A stretch of 64,000 nucleotides of DNA, taken from positions 62,001-126,000 of the forward strand of contig NVXD01000016.1 of the NCBI GenBank assembly GCA_002746415.1. Direction: 5' to 3'. Below are positions 51,751 through 61,110 of this stretch, in pieces. The stretch's first letter is position 1. Every line of letters begins with the position of its first letter. Source of the DNA: Flavobacteriaceae bacterium. GTDB lineage: Bacteria > Bacteroidota > Bacteroidia > Flavobacteriales > Flavobacteriaceae. Below the pieces are notes generated by a model that was not told the origin of the DNA, searched no databases, and saw only the letters and a list, made by a program, of their open reading frames with translations. A program made the position numbers and the translations under genes.

Positions 51751-52473
51751 TTAAAAACTTGGTCGTTTAGGAGTAATAACCCATACATATCTAAAAGCCC
51801 ATTTCCATTTTATTTTATGTTCTGACATAGGCAGTTTTTTTGAAAAAATAGTCAAGTCATTTTTTGTAAAACCTCTTTTTATAGAAATAAGGCCATCGTA
51901 TTTTGCAATTTTCGTTTTTATAAAAATAGCACTAAACCCCTTATATAAATAATAAGCTCGTTTACTTCTATGCAAATCATTGACAATCACACCCAAGGCC
52001 GCTAATGCTGCTGTTTTTTGTGTGAATGTTACTATTTCTTCATTAGTAAAATGATGCAAGGTCAACGTGCACAATACAATATCACAACTATATTTTAAAA
52101 CATCCAACTGCAATACATCTTGTTTCACATATTGAATCTCAGGAAAATTCTTAGAATTCTCTTTTGCTATTTGTATTGTTTTTTCATTAAGATCAACACC
52201 TGTCAGTTTTGCATTAATCTGATTTTTTCTACAAAAAAGAGCTACCTCACGTAACATACTTCCGTCTCCACATCCAAAATCCAAAAAAGTATAACTAGAT
52301 TTTGGATGCTCACTTAGTAGCTTAGCAACCGCTTTAATTGTGATTCCATTGCCATTTAGTATTTTATTTACATTACTGATGTCATATAACACCTCCCGAA
52401 GGATATTCAGCTTAATCCTTGGATCATCCATTAATTCTGGCTCCGTACTTCTATGCGACAAGTCCATCAACAT
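51751..52473 (-). CDS. SAM-dependent methyltransferase
   Basis: The 240-residue protein has a Rossmann-type fold with FLDFGCGDGSML as the SAM site, GVDLNEKTIQIAKENS after it and CTLTLHHFTNEE at the conserved motif near 135. It belongs to the UbiE/methyltransferase_25 group. It is placed between the FAD enzyme (7-bp overlap) and the type III polyketide synthase (1-bp gap), and likely adds a methyl group to the ring or to the hydroxyl of the lipid (inference). Confidence 0.87.
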   Translation of the reverse strand: MLMDLSHRSTEPELMDDPRIKLNILREVLYDISNVNKILNGNGITIKAVAKLLSEHPKSSYTFLDFGCGDGSMLREVALFCRKNQINAKLTGVDLNEKTIQIAKENSKNFPEIQYVKQDVLQLDVLKYSCDIVLCTLTLHHFTNEEIVTFTQKTAALAALGVIVNDLHRSKRAYYLYKGFSAIFIKTKIAKYDGLISIKRGFTKNDLTIFSKKLPMSEHKIKWKWAFRYVWVITPKRPSF

Positions 52474-53591
52474 ATAACAGGTTTTCCATGTGTTTTGCTG
52501 ATAATGGATTTTAAAAGCCTTGGCGATTTAGCAACTGTTCCCATGGCGAAATTTGACAAATCCTCCCTCAGCATTATTTTTTGCAATTGTTTTCCTGCCC
52601 AAAGACGGCGTTTAAAAACGGCAGTCCATTGCTTTTGATATTCCTTTTCCATATACGTCCTATCATATATGCCATCCATATAATTCTGAATGATTTCACA
52701 TGCAATTTTAGAGCTATGCATAGCCATTGCCATGCCATTGCCACACAAAGGGTGTATTAAACTTGCGGTATCACCGCACATTAGTACATGATTTTCGACA
52801 GCTTTTTTTGGTTGAAAGGAAATTTGAGCAATGCTTAGTGGTTGATCAAACAAAGGAATTGCCTCTTTTAAGAATGTTGCTAAAAATGGATTTTTTACTA
52901 GTACATTTTTATTGAAATCAACTACTTTCTTTTCTTGCTTAAAGCTTTCGTATGAAACTAGGTAACAGAAATTAATGACGCCTGTCTCAGTTTTGGACAA
53001 CCCACCATAACCACCTCTAAAATTATGCAGGGCAACCAAATTATCTGGAAAACTATCCAATTTATAATGTGCCTTTACACCAAGCCATGATGATTTATCT
53101 TGAATAAAACCCCGATGTAACTGCTTATCCAGGCTTGATCTTTTGCCATAAGCACCAATAACTAGAGTAGACATATAAGTTTCACTTAAGCCAGATTTAA
53201 CTGTAAAAGCACCATTTTTAAATGCAATACTATCAACATTCTCAAAAACAAAAGTAACGCCCTTGGAAATGGCATTTTTATATAATAAATAATCAAAAGC
53301 ATGCCTGCTTATTCCTTTCCCACCTATTGGAAGTTTCACTTTTAAGGATTTCCCTTTAACGGTAGAAAGCTGAAAGGTATCAATTACAACGGCATTAGCT
53401 TGATCCAAGAACACTCCTAGGTGTTCTAAATAAGGCTGAATTTCATTGGAAACATACTCGCCACACACTTTATGATGTGGATACCGCTGTTTTTCAAACA
53501 CCAATACAGTAAAGCCTCTTTTAGTTAAATCTAGAGCTGCAGTAAGTCCAGCCAACCCCCCACCTACAATAATTACATCAAATTTATTCAC
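52467..53591 (-). CDS. FAD-dependent oxidoreductase (geranylgeranyl reductase-like)
   Basis: The 374-residue protein starts with the FAD-binding motif DVIIVGGGLAGLTAALDLTK, then FEKQRYPHHKVCGEYVS, and the second FAD motif CGDTASLIHPLCGNGMAMAMHS near the end. This is the order of the geranylgeranyl reductase/PHBH family. In the pathway it may hydroxylate the ring made by the polyketide synthase, as SrsC does, or reduce double bonds of the chain. It lies 46 bp after the E1 gene. Confidence 0.88.
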   Translation of the reverse strand: MNKFDVIIVGGGLAGLTAALDLTKRGFTVLVFEKQRYPHHKVCGEYVSNEIQPYLEHLGVFLDQANAVVIDTFQLSTVKGKSLKVKLPIGGKGISRHAFDYLLYKNAISKGVTFVFENVDSIAFKNGAFTVKSGLSETYMSTLVIGAYGKRSSLDKQLHRGFIQDKSSWLGVKAHYKLDSFPDNLVALHNFRGGYGGLSKTETGVINFCYLVSYESFKQEKKVVDFNKNVLVKNPFLATFLKEAIPLFDQPLSIAQISFQPKKAVENHVLMCGDTASLIHPLCGNGMAMAMHSSKIACEIIQNYMDGIYDRTYMEKEYQKQWTAVFKRRLWAGKQLQKIMLREDLSNFAMGTVAKSPRLLKSIISKTHGKPVIC

Positions 53592-53637
53592 TTAGATGAA
53601 GATACATATTTTAATAAAAAGAAACAGCGGTTCCTTA

Positions 53638-55614
53638 TTAATATGCCAGCACCTCCAGTAAGGCTTCTTTAAAGCGTTTTTTTGGAAGGTAATTTTCCTC
53701 TAAATTTTTAGCAAAAGGAATCGGAGTCTCCCTACTGCCAACCCTTTTGACCGGAGCGTCAAGGAATTCAAAGCATTGTTCCATGACTAAAGCAGAAATA
53801 TCACTTGCAATACCACCAAACAAGCTGTCTTCTTGTAAAATGACCAACTTTCCCGTTTTTTTGACGGATGCGTAGACTGCATCCATATCCAGTGGCTGCA
53901 GGCTTCGTAAATCAATAAGATCTGCCTCGATAGCTGGGTTTTCTTTTAATGTGTCCAACGCCCAATGCACACCAGCTCCATAGGTGACAATAGAGACATC
54001 TGCCCCCTCTTTCAATATACTAGCCTTACCAAATGGTAATGTATAATAATCCGTGGGCACCTCTTGATACATGCTTCTATACAAGGCCTTATGTTCAAAA
54101 AATAAAACAGGATTGGGATCATTGATAGCTGTGGCCAACAACCCTTTAGCATCATAGGGAAAAGCAGGGTATATGACTTTAAGTCCTGGCGTTTTAGTAA
54201 ACCATGCCTCATTGGTCTGCGAATGAAAAGGTCCAGCACCAACGCCACCACCACAAGGCATTCGGATTACAACATCTGCATGCTGCCCCCATCTGTAATG
54301 GGATTTCGCCAAATAATTGACAATAGGGTTGAATCCTGAACTGGAAAAATCTGCAAACTGCATTTCCATCACCGCTTTCATTCCTCTAATGGATAGCCCC
54401 ATTGCAGCAGCTACTATGGCGGACTCACATATGGGTGTGTTACGTACACGGGCCTTACCAAATAGTGCAACAAAACCTTCAGTTGCCTTAAAAACACCTC
54501 CGTATTCTGCTATATCCTGACCCATCAATACAAGCCCTTCATGCCTTTCCATGGATTGTTTAAGGCTTTCAGAAATAGCATCTATCAATCGAATATTTTT
54601 TACAATATTTCCATGATTAATTTGCTCATATTCAAACGTTTTATAAACATCATTTAATTCTTTACTTTCAATAAGAGATATAGTGTTTTCAGCAAAGGTT
54701 TTTTCTAAATCGGCATCAATTTCTTGTTCAATCACCTTCTTCATTTCCTCCTTCAAGGAATCACTCAACAACTCTTTATCATACAAGAATTTTTCATAAT
54801 TAAGTACGGGGTCTTTCTGCCCCCAATACTTCATTAGTGCTTCAGGGACGTACTTTGTGCCACTAGCCTCTTCATGTCCTCGCATTCGAAACGTTTTAAA
54901 CTCCAACAAAACAGGTCTTGAATGCTCACGGATACTTTCACATAGTTCCCTAACAGTATTATATACTTCCAATACATTGTTACCATCCAGTATATGTGAT
55001 TCTATTCCATACCCAATACCTTTATCGGCCAAATCCTTGCATCTATACTGTTCATTGGTGGGAGTAGACAATCCATAACCATTATTCTCAATACAAAATA
55101 ATACAGGCAGTTCCCAAACGGCAGCAACATTCAATGCTTCATGAAAATCCCCTTCGCTAGTGCCACCATCTCCAGTAAACACGGCAGTAACATGTTTTTT
55201 CTTTTGTAAGGTGTTGGCGAGAGCAATACCGTCTGCCACCCCTAATTGCGGTCCTAAATGAGATATCATCCCTACAATGTGATAGTCTTGGGTGCCAAAA
55301 TGAAAACTACGGTCTCTTCCTTTCGTAAACCCATTAGCCTTCCCCTGCCATTGTGAGAAAAGCTTAGCCAAAGGAATTCCTCTTGTTGTGAACACCCCTA
55401 AATTACGATGCATGGGTAAGATATACTCATCATCTTGTAATGCATTTGTTACACCAACAGAAATAGCCTCCTGCCCTATACCACTAAACCACTTAGAGAT
55501 TTTTCCTTGCCTAAGCAAAATCAACATTTTCTCTTCCACCATACGCGGTTTCAGCATATCACGGTAAAGTTTAAGCTGAATCTCCTTACTTATTCCCTTA
55601 TCTAAGTATTCCAT
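53638..55614 (-). CDS. Branched-chain 2-oxoacid dehydrogenase E1, fused alpha-beta
   Basis: A 658-residue fused E1 when started at the ATG at 55614 (MEYLDKGISKEIQLK). The alpha half carries the TPP site GDGGTSEGDFHEALN and the ENNGYGLS segment. The beta half starts near 355 with MGQDIAEYGGVFKATEGF, and has the transketolase C-terminal signature ILQEDSLFGGIAS. Fused E1 is usual in Bacteroidota and decarboxylates 2-oxoisovalerate and relatives, feeding branched acyl-CoA starters. It is first in the lipid operon direction, so it may supply branched starters there, though it can also serve general metabolism. Confidence 0.92.
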   Translation of the reverse strand: MEYLDKGISKEIQLKLYRDMLKPRMVEEKMLILLRQGKISKWFSGIGQEAISVGVTNALQDDEYILPMHRNLGVFTTRGIPLAKLFSQWQGKANGFTKGRDRSFHFGTQDYHIVGMISHLGPQLGVADGIALANTLQKKKHVTAVFTGDGGTSEGDFHEALNVAAVWELPVLFCIENNGYGLSTPTNEQYRCKDLADKGIGYGIESHILDGNNVLEVYNTVRELCESIREHSRPVLLEFKTFRMRGHEEASGTKYVPEALMKYWGQKDPVLNYEKFLYDKELLSDSLKEEMKKVIEQEIDADLEKTFAENTISLIESKELNDVYKTFEYEQINHGNIVKNIRLIDAISESLKQSMERHEGLVLMGQDIAEYGGVFKATEGFVALFGKARVRNTPICESAIVAAAMGLSIRGMKAVMEMQFADFSSSGFNPIVNYLAKSHYRWGQHADVVIRMPCGGGVGAGPFHSQTNEAWFTKTPGLKVIYPAFPYDAKGLLATAINDPNPVLFFEHKALYRSMYQEVPTDYYTLPFGKASILKEGADVSIVTYGAGVHWALDTLKENPAIEADLIDLRSLQPLDMDAVYASVKKTGKLVILQEDSLFGGIASDISALVMEQCFEFLDAPVKRVGSRETPIPFAKNLEENYLPKKRFKEALLEVLAY

Positions 55615-55704
55615 AAATAATGCATTATATAACGTAGGATAAAAATAATAAAAAACCATTCAATTGAATCTTATTTTCCTCCAGTTGAATTGCGTTTTAT
55701 TTCA

Positions 55705-55712
55705 TAAATTTG
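55705..55712 (+). promoter_or_regulatory. -7 box TAAATTTG before the 2OG oxygenase gene
   Basis: TAAATTTG matches TAnnTTTG, 26 bp before the ATG at 55739. GTTG at 55684-55687 occupies the approximate -33 position, one mismatch from TTTG. The same gap must hold the promoter of the divergent E1 gene. Confidence 0.5.
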
Positions 55713-55738
55713 ATGATAATAACATTTAAATGTAAGAG

Positions 55739-56689
55739 ATGAGTGCAATTCCAAGTGTAAATCTGCAAGATTATATCTCTGGAGATATAGACAAAAAACG
55801 AAAATTCATTTCAGAAATAGGTGATGCCTTTGAAAATATAGGTTTTGTTGCCGTAAGCGGTCACTTTCTATCCGAAGAATTGGTGAGCAACCTTTACAGT
55901 GAAATAAAGCATTTTTTTCAGTTGCCGGCAGAAAAAAAAGACGCCTATGAAATTGAGGGAATTGGCGGTCAGAGAGGATACACCTCCTTTGGGAAAGAAC
56001 ATGCAAAAGGAAGAAAAGAAGGGGATTTAAAGGAGTTTTGGCATTTTGGACAGTATGTAGAAAACAATCCTGAATTGCTTGCCAAATACCCAGAAAATGT
56101 TACCGTAAATGAGTTAGCCAACTTCAACGCTGTTGGCAAGGAGACGTATAAAATGCTTGAAAAAACAGCAAAGTATATTTTACGAGCGCTAGCATTACAT
56201 TTAAATTTGGAGGAAACATATTTTGATGAATTCATCAAAAATGGAAACTCAATTTTACGCCCTATTCATTATCCTCCCATAACTGAAGAGCCAAAAAACG
56301 CCATTAGAGCTGCTGCACATGGAGACATCAATCTAATAACATTGCTAATGGGTGCGCATGGAAAAGGGCTGCAAGTACAAAATCATGAAGGGAAATGGGT
56401 AGATGCAATTGCCAGACCAGATCAGCTTATGATTAATGTTGGAGACATGCTGTCAAGACTATCCAATAACAAATTAAAGTCCACCATCCATCAGGTAGTA
56501 AACCCCCCAAGAGAATTATGGGGAAGTTCTAGGTATTCCATTCCATTTTTCATGCATCCAATAGGTGAAATGCCTTTAAATTGTTTGGAAAATTGTATTG
56601 ATGAAAATCATCCCAAGGAATTTGAGGATATTACTGCAGGATTATTTTTACATGAAAGATTGATAGAATTAGGTCTGATAAAAGAATAA
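55739..56689 (+). CDS. Isopenicillin N synthase-family 2OG-Fe(II) oxygenase
   Basis: The 316-residue enzyme has the DIOX_N start (IPSVNLQDYISGDIDKKRKF) and a C-terminal double-stranded beta-helix with the iron ligands His194-x-Asp196 (AAHGDINLITLL) and His251 (STIHQVV), and the Arg265-x-Ser267 pair (SRYSIPFF) that binds 2-oxoglutarate. It is of the plant/bacterial IPNS-like type, and the substrate is unknown. It is divergent from the lipid operon and followed after 3 bp by a SUI1 gene. Confidence 0.9.
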   Translation: MSAIPSVNLQDYISGDIDKKRKFISEIGDAFENIGFVAVSGHFLSEELVSNLYSEIKHFFQLPAEKKDAYEIEGIGGQRGYTSFGKEHAKGRKEGDLKEFWHFGQYVENNPELLAKYPENVTVNELANFNAVGKETYKMLEKTAKYILRALALHLNLEETYFDEFIKNGNSILRPIHYPPITEEPKNAIRAAAHGDINLITLLMGAHGKGLQVQNHEGKWVDAIARPDQLMINVGDMLSRLSNNKLKSTIHQVVNPPRELWGSSRYSIPFFMHPIGEMPLNCLENCIDENHPKEFEDITAGLFLHERLIELGLIKE

Positions 56690-56692
56690 CAA

Positions 56693-57022
56693 ATGGATTT
56701 AGGAGACCAACTCAAAAATCTTTTCCCAGATCATGTTTCAAGTAAAAAGGAACAAACCAAAACGGAAAAAACAGGCATTTGGATGCAAGATGCACCAATT
56801 ATCTGTAAATATGAAAAAAGAAAAGGGAAGCCAATTACCATTCTGGAAGGGTATACTGGAGCAGATGCTGATTTTAAAAAATTAGCAAAGGAACTTAAGA
56901 CCAAACTTAGTGTGGGCGGGAGTTTTAAAGATGGTAAAATAATAATTCAAGGAGATTACAGAAGGCAAATCATGGAGATTTTAGAGGCAAAAGGCTTTAA
57001 AACAAAACGTGTTGGCGGATAG
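56693..57022 (+). CDS. SUI1/eIF1-family translation factor (YciH-like)
   Basis: The 109-residue protein has an N-terminal variable part and a SUI1 domain (about 40-105): YEKRKGKPITILEGYTGADAD, then KKLAKELKTKLSVGGSFKDG with the basic loop, and GDYRRQIMEILEAKGF. It matches bacterial YciH, a homologue of eIF1 that can influence start codon choice. It is 3 bp after the oxygenase gene, so it is cotranscribed with it. Confidence 0.92.
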   Translation: MDLGDQLKNLFPDHVSSKKEQTKTEKTGIWMQDAPIICKYEKRKGKPITILEGYTGADADFKKLAKELKTKLSVGGSFKDGKIIIQGDYRRQIMEILEAKGFKTKRVGG

Positions 57023-57097
57023 TTTTCTTTAATTTTTTTTTGAAATATACGATTAAACGTTACATTTAGAGTCCAAAACCTAACAACAACAACCAAC

Positions 57098-58030
57098 ATG
57101 AGTTCTCTATTGCACATAACAAACGGTGATAGTTTTACTGAAAAATTGAAGTCTTTAAACATTAAAGGAGATATCATCACATGGCGAGAAATGCTATGCG
57201 AGGGTAAAACCTTAAACAATGTAGGCAGTGAATCATTCTGGAAAACAAGATTTGAGTTTTTTCATAAAAACTACAAAGTATCAAAGTCAAAGTTTATAGA
57301 GGGTACCTTAAAAGAGTATCGCTCGTTATGCAACCACAAGAAACAAGATCAAATTGTTCTGTGGTTTGAGTATGATTTATTTTGTCAAATAAACATGCTT
57401 GCTGTGTTAAGCTGGCTTAAAACCCACAGAAAGTATGCTCAAGTTTCATTAGTATGCAGTGGAAAAGAGGATGAAAGTGACAAAATGTACGGTCTATGCG
57501 ACTTAAACAATGAGCATTTGCATAAACTATACGACGAAAGAACAATACTTAGCCAAGATGATATTGAATATGCTGACTATGTATGGCAATTATACTGTAG
57601 TGACAATCCAATACGTCTAGAAAATTTAACTGATTTTAATAAGTATCAATTTGACTATCTCTCAGGTGCTATAAAAACTCATTTAAAAAGATTTCCAACT
57701 ATTAAAAATGGGTTGAACGAGGTTGAGAACCATATTCTCAATTTAGCTATTGAGCACAAACCTCTTAATAGGAAAGGTCTTATGACTAGTGTGCTTCAAA
57801 ATCAAGGATTATATGGATTTGGTGATGCCCAATACGACCGCATCATTAGTTCGCTAAAGCCATTATTCACTTCTTTTAACCCTGTAAGAGTCACAAAAAA
57901 AGGAAAAGAGATTCTGAAAGGAAGCGCCAACTATTATTCCGCTATTCGGGATAATGAGTTGTATTTAGGCGGTTCTCTAAAATACAGTTATCTCTATAAC
58001 ACAGATATAGACAGAATTCTAAAATTATAG
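57098..58030 (+). CDS. DUF1835 domain protein
   Basis: The 310-residue protein starts with SLLHITNGDSFTEKLKSLNI, the DUF1835 signature, followed by DIITWREMLCEGKT and an internal QIVLWFEYDLFCQINMLAVL. The C-terminal part is of the DUF3658/winged-helix type. The DUF1835 family is widely distributed and of unknown function. A promoter-like pair TTTG (57039) and TACATTTA (57061) lies upstream with 18-base spacing. It is followed after 1 bp by the nucleoside phosphorylase. Confidence 0.85.
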   Translation: MSSLLHITNGDSFTEKLKSLNIKGDIITWREMLCEGKTLNNVGSESFWKTRFEFFHKNYKVSKSKFIEGTLKEYRSLCNHKKQDQIVLWFEYDLFCQINMLAVLSWLKTHRKYAQVSLVCSGKEDESDKMYGLCDLNNEHLHKLYDERTILSQDDIEYADYVWQLYCSDNPIRLENLTDFNKYQFDYLSGAIKTHLKRFPTIKNGLNEVENHILNLAIEHKPLNRKGLMTSVLQNQGLYGFGDAQYDRIISSLKPLFTSFNPVRVTKKGKEILKGSANYYSAIRDNELYLGGSLKYSYLYNTDIDRILKL

Positions 58031-58031
58031 C

Positions 58032-58904
58032 ATGCAGCTTGGCCCATCAGAGCTTATTCTGAATCCAGATAACAGCATTTACCATCTTAACTTACTGCCA
58101 GAAGACATAGCAAATACAATTATCACTGTGGGTGACCCAGACAGGGTTGCTGATGTCTCTAAATACTTTGATACCATTGAACTAAGGAAAGGCAAACGTG
58201 AGTTTATCACCCATACAGGGGTTTTAAATGGCAAACGTATTACCGTAATTTCTACGGGAATCGGTACAGACAATATTGATATTGTTTTGAACGAATTGGA
58301 TGCTTTGGTCAACATTGATTTTAACACCAGAACGATAAAATCCAACAAAACCCGTTTGGACCTTATACGAATTGGAACCTCTGGAGCTATACAGCCAAAC
58401 ATTCCCATTGATTCCTTTTTAATGAGTGAATATGCCATGGGTTTTGATAACCTCTTGCACTTTTATGATAGTGGACATGTACAGTATACAAACATACAGG
58501 AAGCCTTTGTAAAACATGCTGACTGGTATATCCACAAATCCACCCCTTATGTAGTGAAATTTGATGAAGATTTAGGAGAACAATTAAACAGTAATCGTAT
58601 ACGATTTGGGTTTACTGTAACAAACACAGGGTTTTATGGCCCTCAAGGTAGAAAGTTGCGTCTAGGCACACAAGATACTGATCTCAATAGCAAACTAGCA
58701 TCCTTCACCTATCAAAACATGCAGATTACCAACCTGGAAATGGAAACATCTGGCATATATGGATTGGCAAAACTGCATGGACATAGGGCGGTTTCCCTAA
58801 ACTGTATTTTAGCCAACAGAAGTACTGGAGAATTTTCAAAAAATCCCTCTAAAGCAGTGGATGAATTAATACAATACACGCTACAAAAGCTAACAACCCA
58901 ATGA
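58032..58904 (+). CDS. Nucleoside phosphorylase (uridine/purine phosphorylase family)
   Basis: The 290-residue protein has VGDPDRVADVSKYFDTIE at the N-terminus (phosphate site), ISTGIGTDNIDIVLNEL, the glycine-rich segment IRIGTSGAIQPNI and NLEMETSGIYGLAKL with the Glu-Met-Glu motif that holds the ribose. It is most like uridine phosphorylase/MTAN-PNP family I. It overlaps the next gene by 4 bp, so it is coupled to a substrate-binding-like protein. The base is not predictable. Confidence 0.88.
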   Translation: MQLGPSELILNPDNSIYHLNLLPEDIANTIITVGDPDRVADVSKYFDTIELRKGKREFITHTGVLNGKRITVISTGIGTDNIDIVLNELDALVNIDFNTRTIKSNKTRLDLIRIGTSGAIQPNIPIDSFLMSEYAMGFDNLLHFYDSGHVQYTNIQEAFVKHADWYIHKSTPYVVKFDEDLGEQLNSNRIRFGFTVTNTGFYGPQGRKLRLGTQDTDLNSKLASFTYQNMQITNLEMETSGIYGLAKLHGHRAVSLNCILANRSTGEFSKNPSKAVDELIQYTLQKLTTQ

Positions 58905-59758
58905 AGCAAGTAAGGATTATTGGTGTGCCAGAGCATTTTAATTTGCCTTGGCATATGGCCATTGAAGAAAATGCCTTTTTAGATCGTGGTATTGACCTTC
59001 AATGGAAAAATATACCGGAAGGTACAGGGAAAATGTGCCAAATGTTGGAAAATGAAGAAACCGACTTAGCAATAATTCTAACGGAAGGACTTATTAAGAG
59101 TATTACCGAAGGAAATCCAACAAGAATTGTACAAGAATATATATCCTCTCCCCTTTTGTGGGGCATTCATGTTGGTGCCAAAAGCTCCTATAAAAACATT
59201 GATGAATTAAAGCATTCAAAAGCTGCCATTAGTCGCTTTGGTAGCGGAAGTCACCTTATGGCATACGTACATGCCAAAAATCAAGGGTGGGAAACCAATG
59301 AACTGGAATTTGAAGTCATAAACAATCTAGATGGAGCTATTGAAGGGTTGACCAACGGGCAGGCAGATTACTTTATGTGGGAACATTTTACAACAAAACC
59401 ATTGGTAGATAATGCTACCTTTAGACGTTTAGGGGACTGCCCTACTCCTTGGCCTTGCTTTGTAATCGCTGCAACTACAAAGTTTATTGAAAACAATGAA
59501 AAAACATTACAGCATATTTTAGAAATTATTAATGTATATAGCTCAGAATTTAAATCCATTCCCAGCATAGATAGAACACTATCCAATAAATATGGACAAA
59601 AATTAGAAGATATAAATGAGTGGTTAGGACTTACTAGATGGAGTCAATCAGAGATAAGTGAAGCTACTGTCACAAAAGTGCAGTCCACCTTAGCCTCTTT
59701 AAAATTAATTGAGACTAGTGTTCCTTTTAAAAATATCGTTAAAAATATGGGGAACTAG
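58901..59758 (+). CDS. Cytosolic substrate-binding-protein-like enzyme (NMT1/MqnA-type fold)
   Basis: The 285-residue protein starts MKQVRIIGVPEHFNLPWHMA without any signal peptide or lipobox. It has the two-lobe periplasmic binding fold: AIEENAFLDRGIDLQWK, EETDLAIILTEGLIKSITEG, SRFGSGSHLMAYVHAK and ADYFMWEHFTTKPLVD. It resembles the NMT1/SsuA group and the signal-less MqnA/MqnD enzymes. The overlap of 4 bp with a nucleoside phosphorylase suggests a cytosolic metabolic step instead of transport. There is no ABC permease or ATPase beside it. Confidence 0.72.
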   Translation: MKQVRIIGVPEHFNLPWHMAIEENAFLDRGIDLQWKNIPEGTGKMCQMLENEETDLAIILTEGLIKSITEGNPTRIVQEYISSPLLWGIHVGAKSSYKNIDELKHSKAAISRFGSGSHLMAYVHAKNQGWETNELEFEVINNLDGAIEGLTNGQADYFMWEHFTTKPLVDNATFRRLGDCPTPWPCFVIAATTKFIENNEKTLQHILEIINVYSSEFKSIPSIDRTLSNKYGQKLEDINEWLGLTRWSQSEISEATVTKVQSTLASLKLIETSVPFKNIVKNMGN

Positions 59759-59760
59759 AT

Positions 59761-60183
59761 TTAAAAATAATTATCGATCAGTTCTTTTATTTTTAAGTCC
59801 GATAATGGTTTTTCGGTACAACATTTCACATTGACATTAGAAAGGGCTTTTGCTATTTCATCCTGATTGCATGATGCAGAAACCATTACAATCACAACCT
59901 TATCTTTTACATCTTGACTAATCTTCTCCTCATAAGCAGTCAAAAAATCCCAACCATCCATAATAGGCATATTGGTGTCCAGCAATATAAGACATGGTGT
60001 CATGGGTGAATCTTTATTGTATAGAAATTCATCATCCCTTAATAAATCAATTGCCTCCGAACCATTTAGCACCACATTGACTTTTAAATCATATCCTATT
60101 TGTTTGACAAATAGTTGGTTTATAAAGTTGGTGGTTTTGTCATCGTCTATAAGAAGGACTGACTTTGGTCGTAATCTTGCCAT
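59761..60183 (-). CDS. Single-domain response regulator (receiver only)
   Basis: The 140-residue protein is one receiver domain: SVLLIDDDKTTNFINQLFV with the acidic pocket, LILLDTNMPIMDGWDF with the phospho-acceptor Asp, VIMVSAS and TEKPL with the conserved Lys. No DNA-binding part. It is of the CheY-like, Spo0F-like type in which the partner is another protein. It ends 2 bp from the convergent binding-like gene and has no kinase next to it. Confidence 0.9.
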   Translation of the reverse strand: MARLRPKSVLLIDDDKTTNFINQLFVKQIGYDLKVNVVLNGSEAIDLLRDDEFLYNKDSPMTPCLILLDTNMPIMDGWDFLTAYEEKISQDVKDKVVIVMVSASCNQDEIAKALSNVNVKCCTEKPLSDLKIKELIDNYF

Positions 60184-60257
60184 GTAAATAATATTATTTC
60201 TAATATCAGAACGTAGGATTTTTCTTATTATTATTTAATACCTAATACTCCGTGCAT

Positions 60258-60923
60258 TTACCAAGCTATACCTGCCCCAAATAAATCTTCTAATATTGAA
60301 TTGCATTCGCTAAAATGCTGGTTGCCAAACCATAGACCTCTATTTGCACTCAATGGAGAAGGGTGTCCAGAAGTTAAAATAAAGTGTTTGTTTTCATCTA
60401 TAAGTCTTGCTTTCTTTTTAGCAAACCCTCCCCAAAGTAAGAATACCACACCTTTTTTTTCTTGAGAAATCTTTTTAATGACTACATCTGTAAAGGTTTC
60501 CCATCCTTTTTTTTGGTGGCTAGCAGCCTCATGCGCCCTTACTGTTAGTGTTGCATTCAACAATAGCACTCCTTGTTTTGCCCAATGTTCTAGATTGCCA
60601 CTTTTGGGATACGCTTTTTCCATATCTGTATGGAGCTCTTTAAAGATATTAATAAGCGAAGGCGGATGCTTTATACCATCCTGTACCGAAAAACACAAGC
60701 CATTAGCTTGATTTGGTCCATGATATGGATCTTGCCCTATAATCACCACTTTAGTTTGCGCGAAAGTACTATGGTCAAATGCAGCAAAAATGTTTTCTCT
60801 TTTAGGGTAGCATGTATTTGTGGCATACTCCTCTATTACGAAATTTGTCAACTCAGAAAAATAAGGCTTTTCCAACTCTTCCTTTAAATGGATTTTCCAA
60901 CTCTCGTGGATTTTTATGTTCAT
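60258..60923 (-). CDS. ung: Uracil-DNA glycosylase (family 1)
   Basis: The 221-residue enzyme shows the family 1 motifs: VVIIGQDPYHGPNQANGLCFS with catalytic Asp, GVLLLNATLTVR, LLWGGFAKKK and the leucine-loop HPSPLSANRG. It removes uracil from DNA, and is full length. It is a single-gene unit; its promoter region faces the M61 gene. Confidence 0.96.
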   Translation of the reverse strand: MNIKIHESWKIHLKEELEKPYFSELTNFVIEEYATNTCYPKRENIFAAFDHSTFAQTKVVIIGQDPYHGPNQANGLCFSVQDGIKHPPSLINIFKELHTDMEKAYPKSGNLEHWAKQGVLLLNATLTVRAHEAASHQKKGWETFTDVVIKKISQEKKGVVFLLWGGFAKKKARLIDENKHFILTSGHPSPLSANRGLWFGNQHFSECNSILEDLFGAGIAW

Positions 60924-61110
60924 TTATTACCAATTAAGTACCCAAAAATAGTTAAAAACTATGTGTTACTTCTAATCAACCATATAGCGCTCTCAAAAAA
61001 AATCACTTTGAATTTCCCTCCATCCAAGGGCAATTGTTCAATTACTTTAAAAATAAATTCTTATAGCATCAAAAATTGTTAAAAAGGCTATCTTGGGTTT
61101 CTAAATTTTA

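Noticed and set aside
53638-55614. Pyruvate dehydrogenase E1
   Set aside because: The fused alpha-beta form with this order is typical of branched-chain 2-oxoacid dehydrogenase in Bacteroidota, though substrate overlap cannot be excluded.
55739-56689. Beta-lactam biosynthesis gene
   Set aside because: Only the fold and 2OG/Fe(II) ligands of the IPNS family are visible; no ACV synthetase or other antibiotic gene is present.
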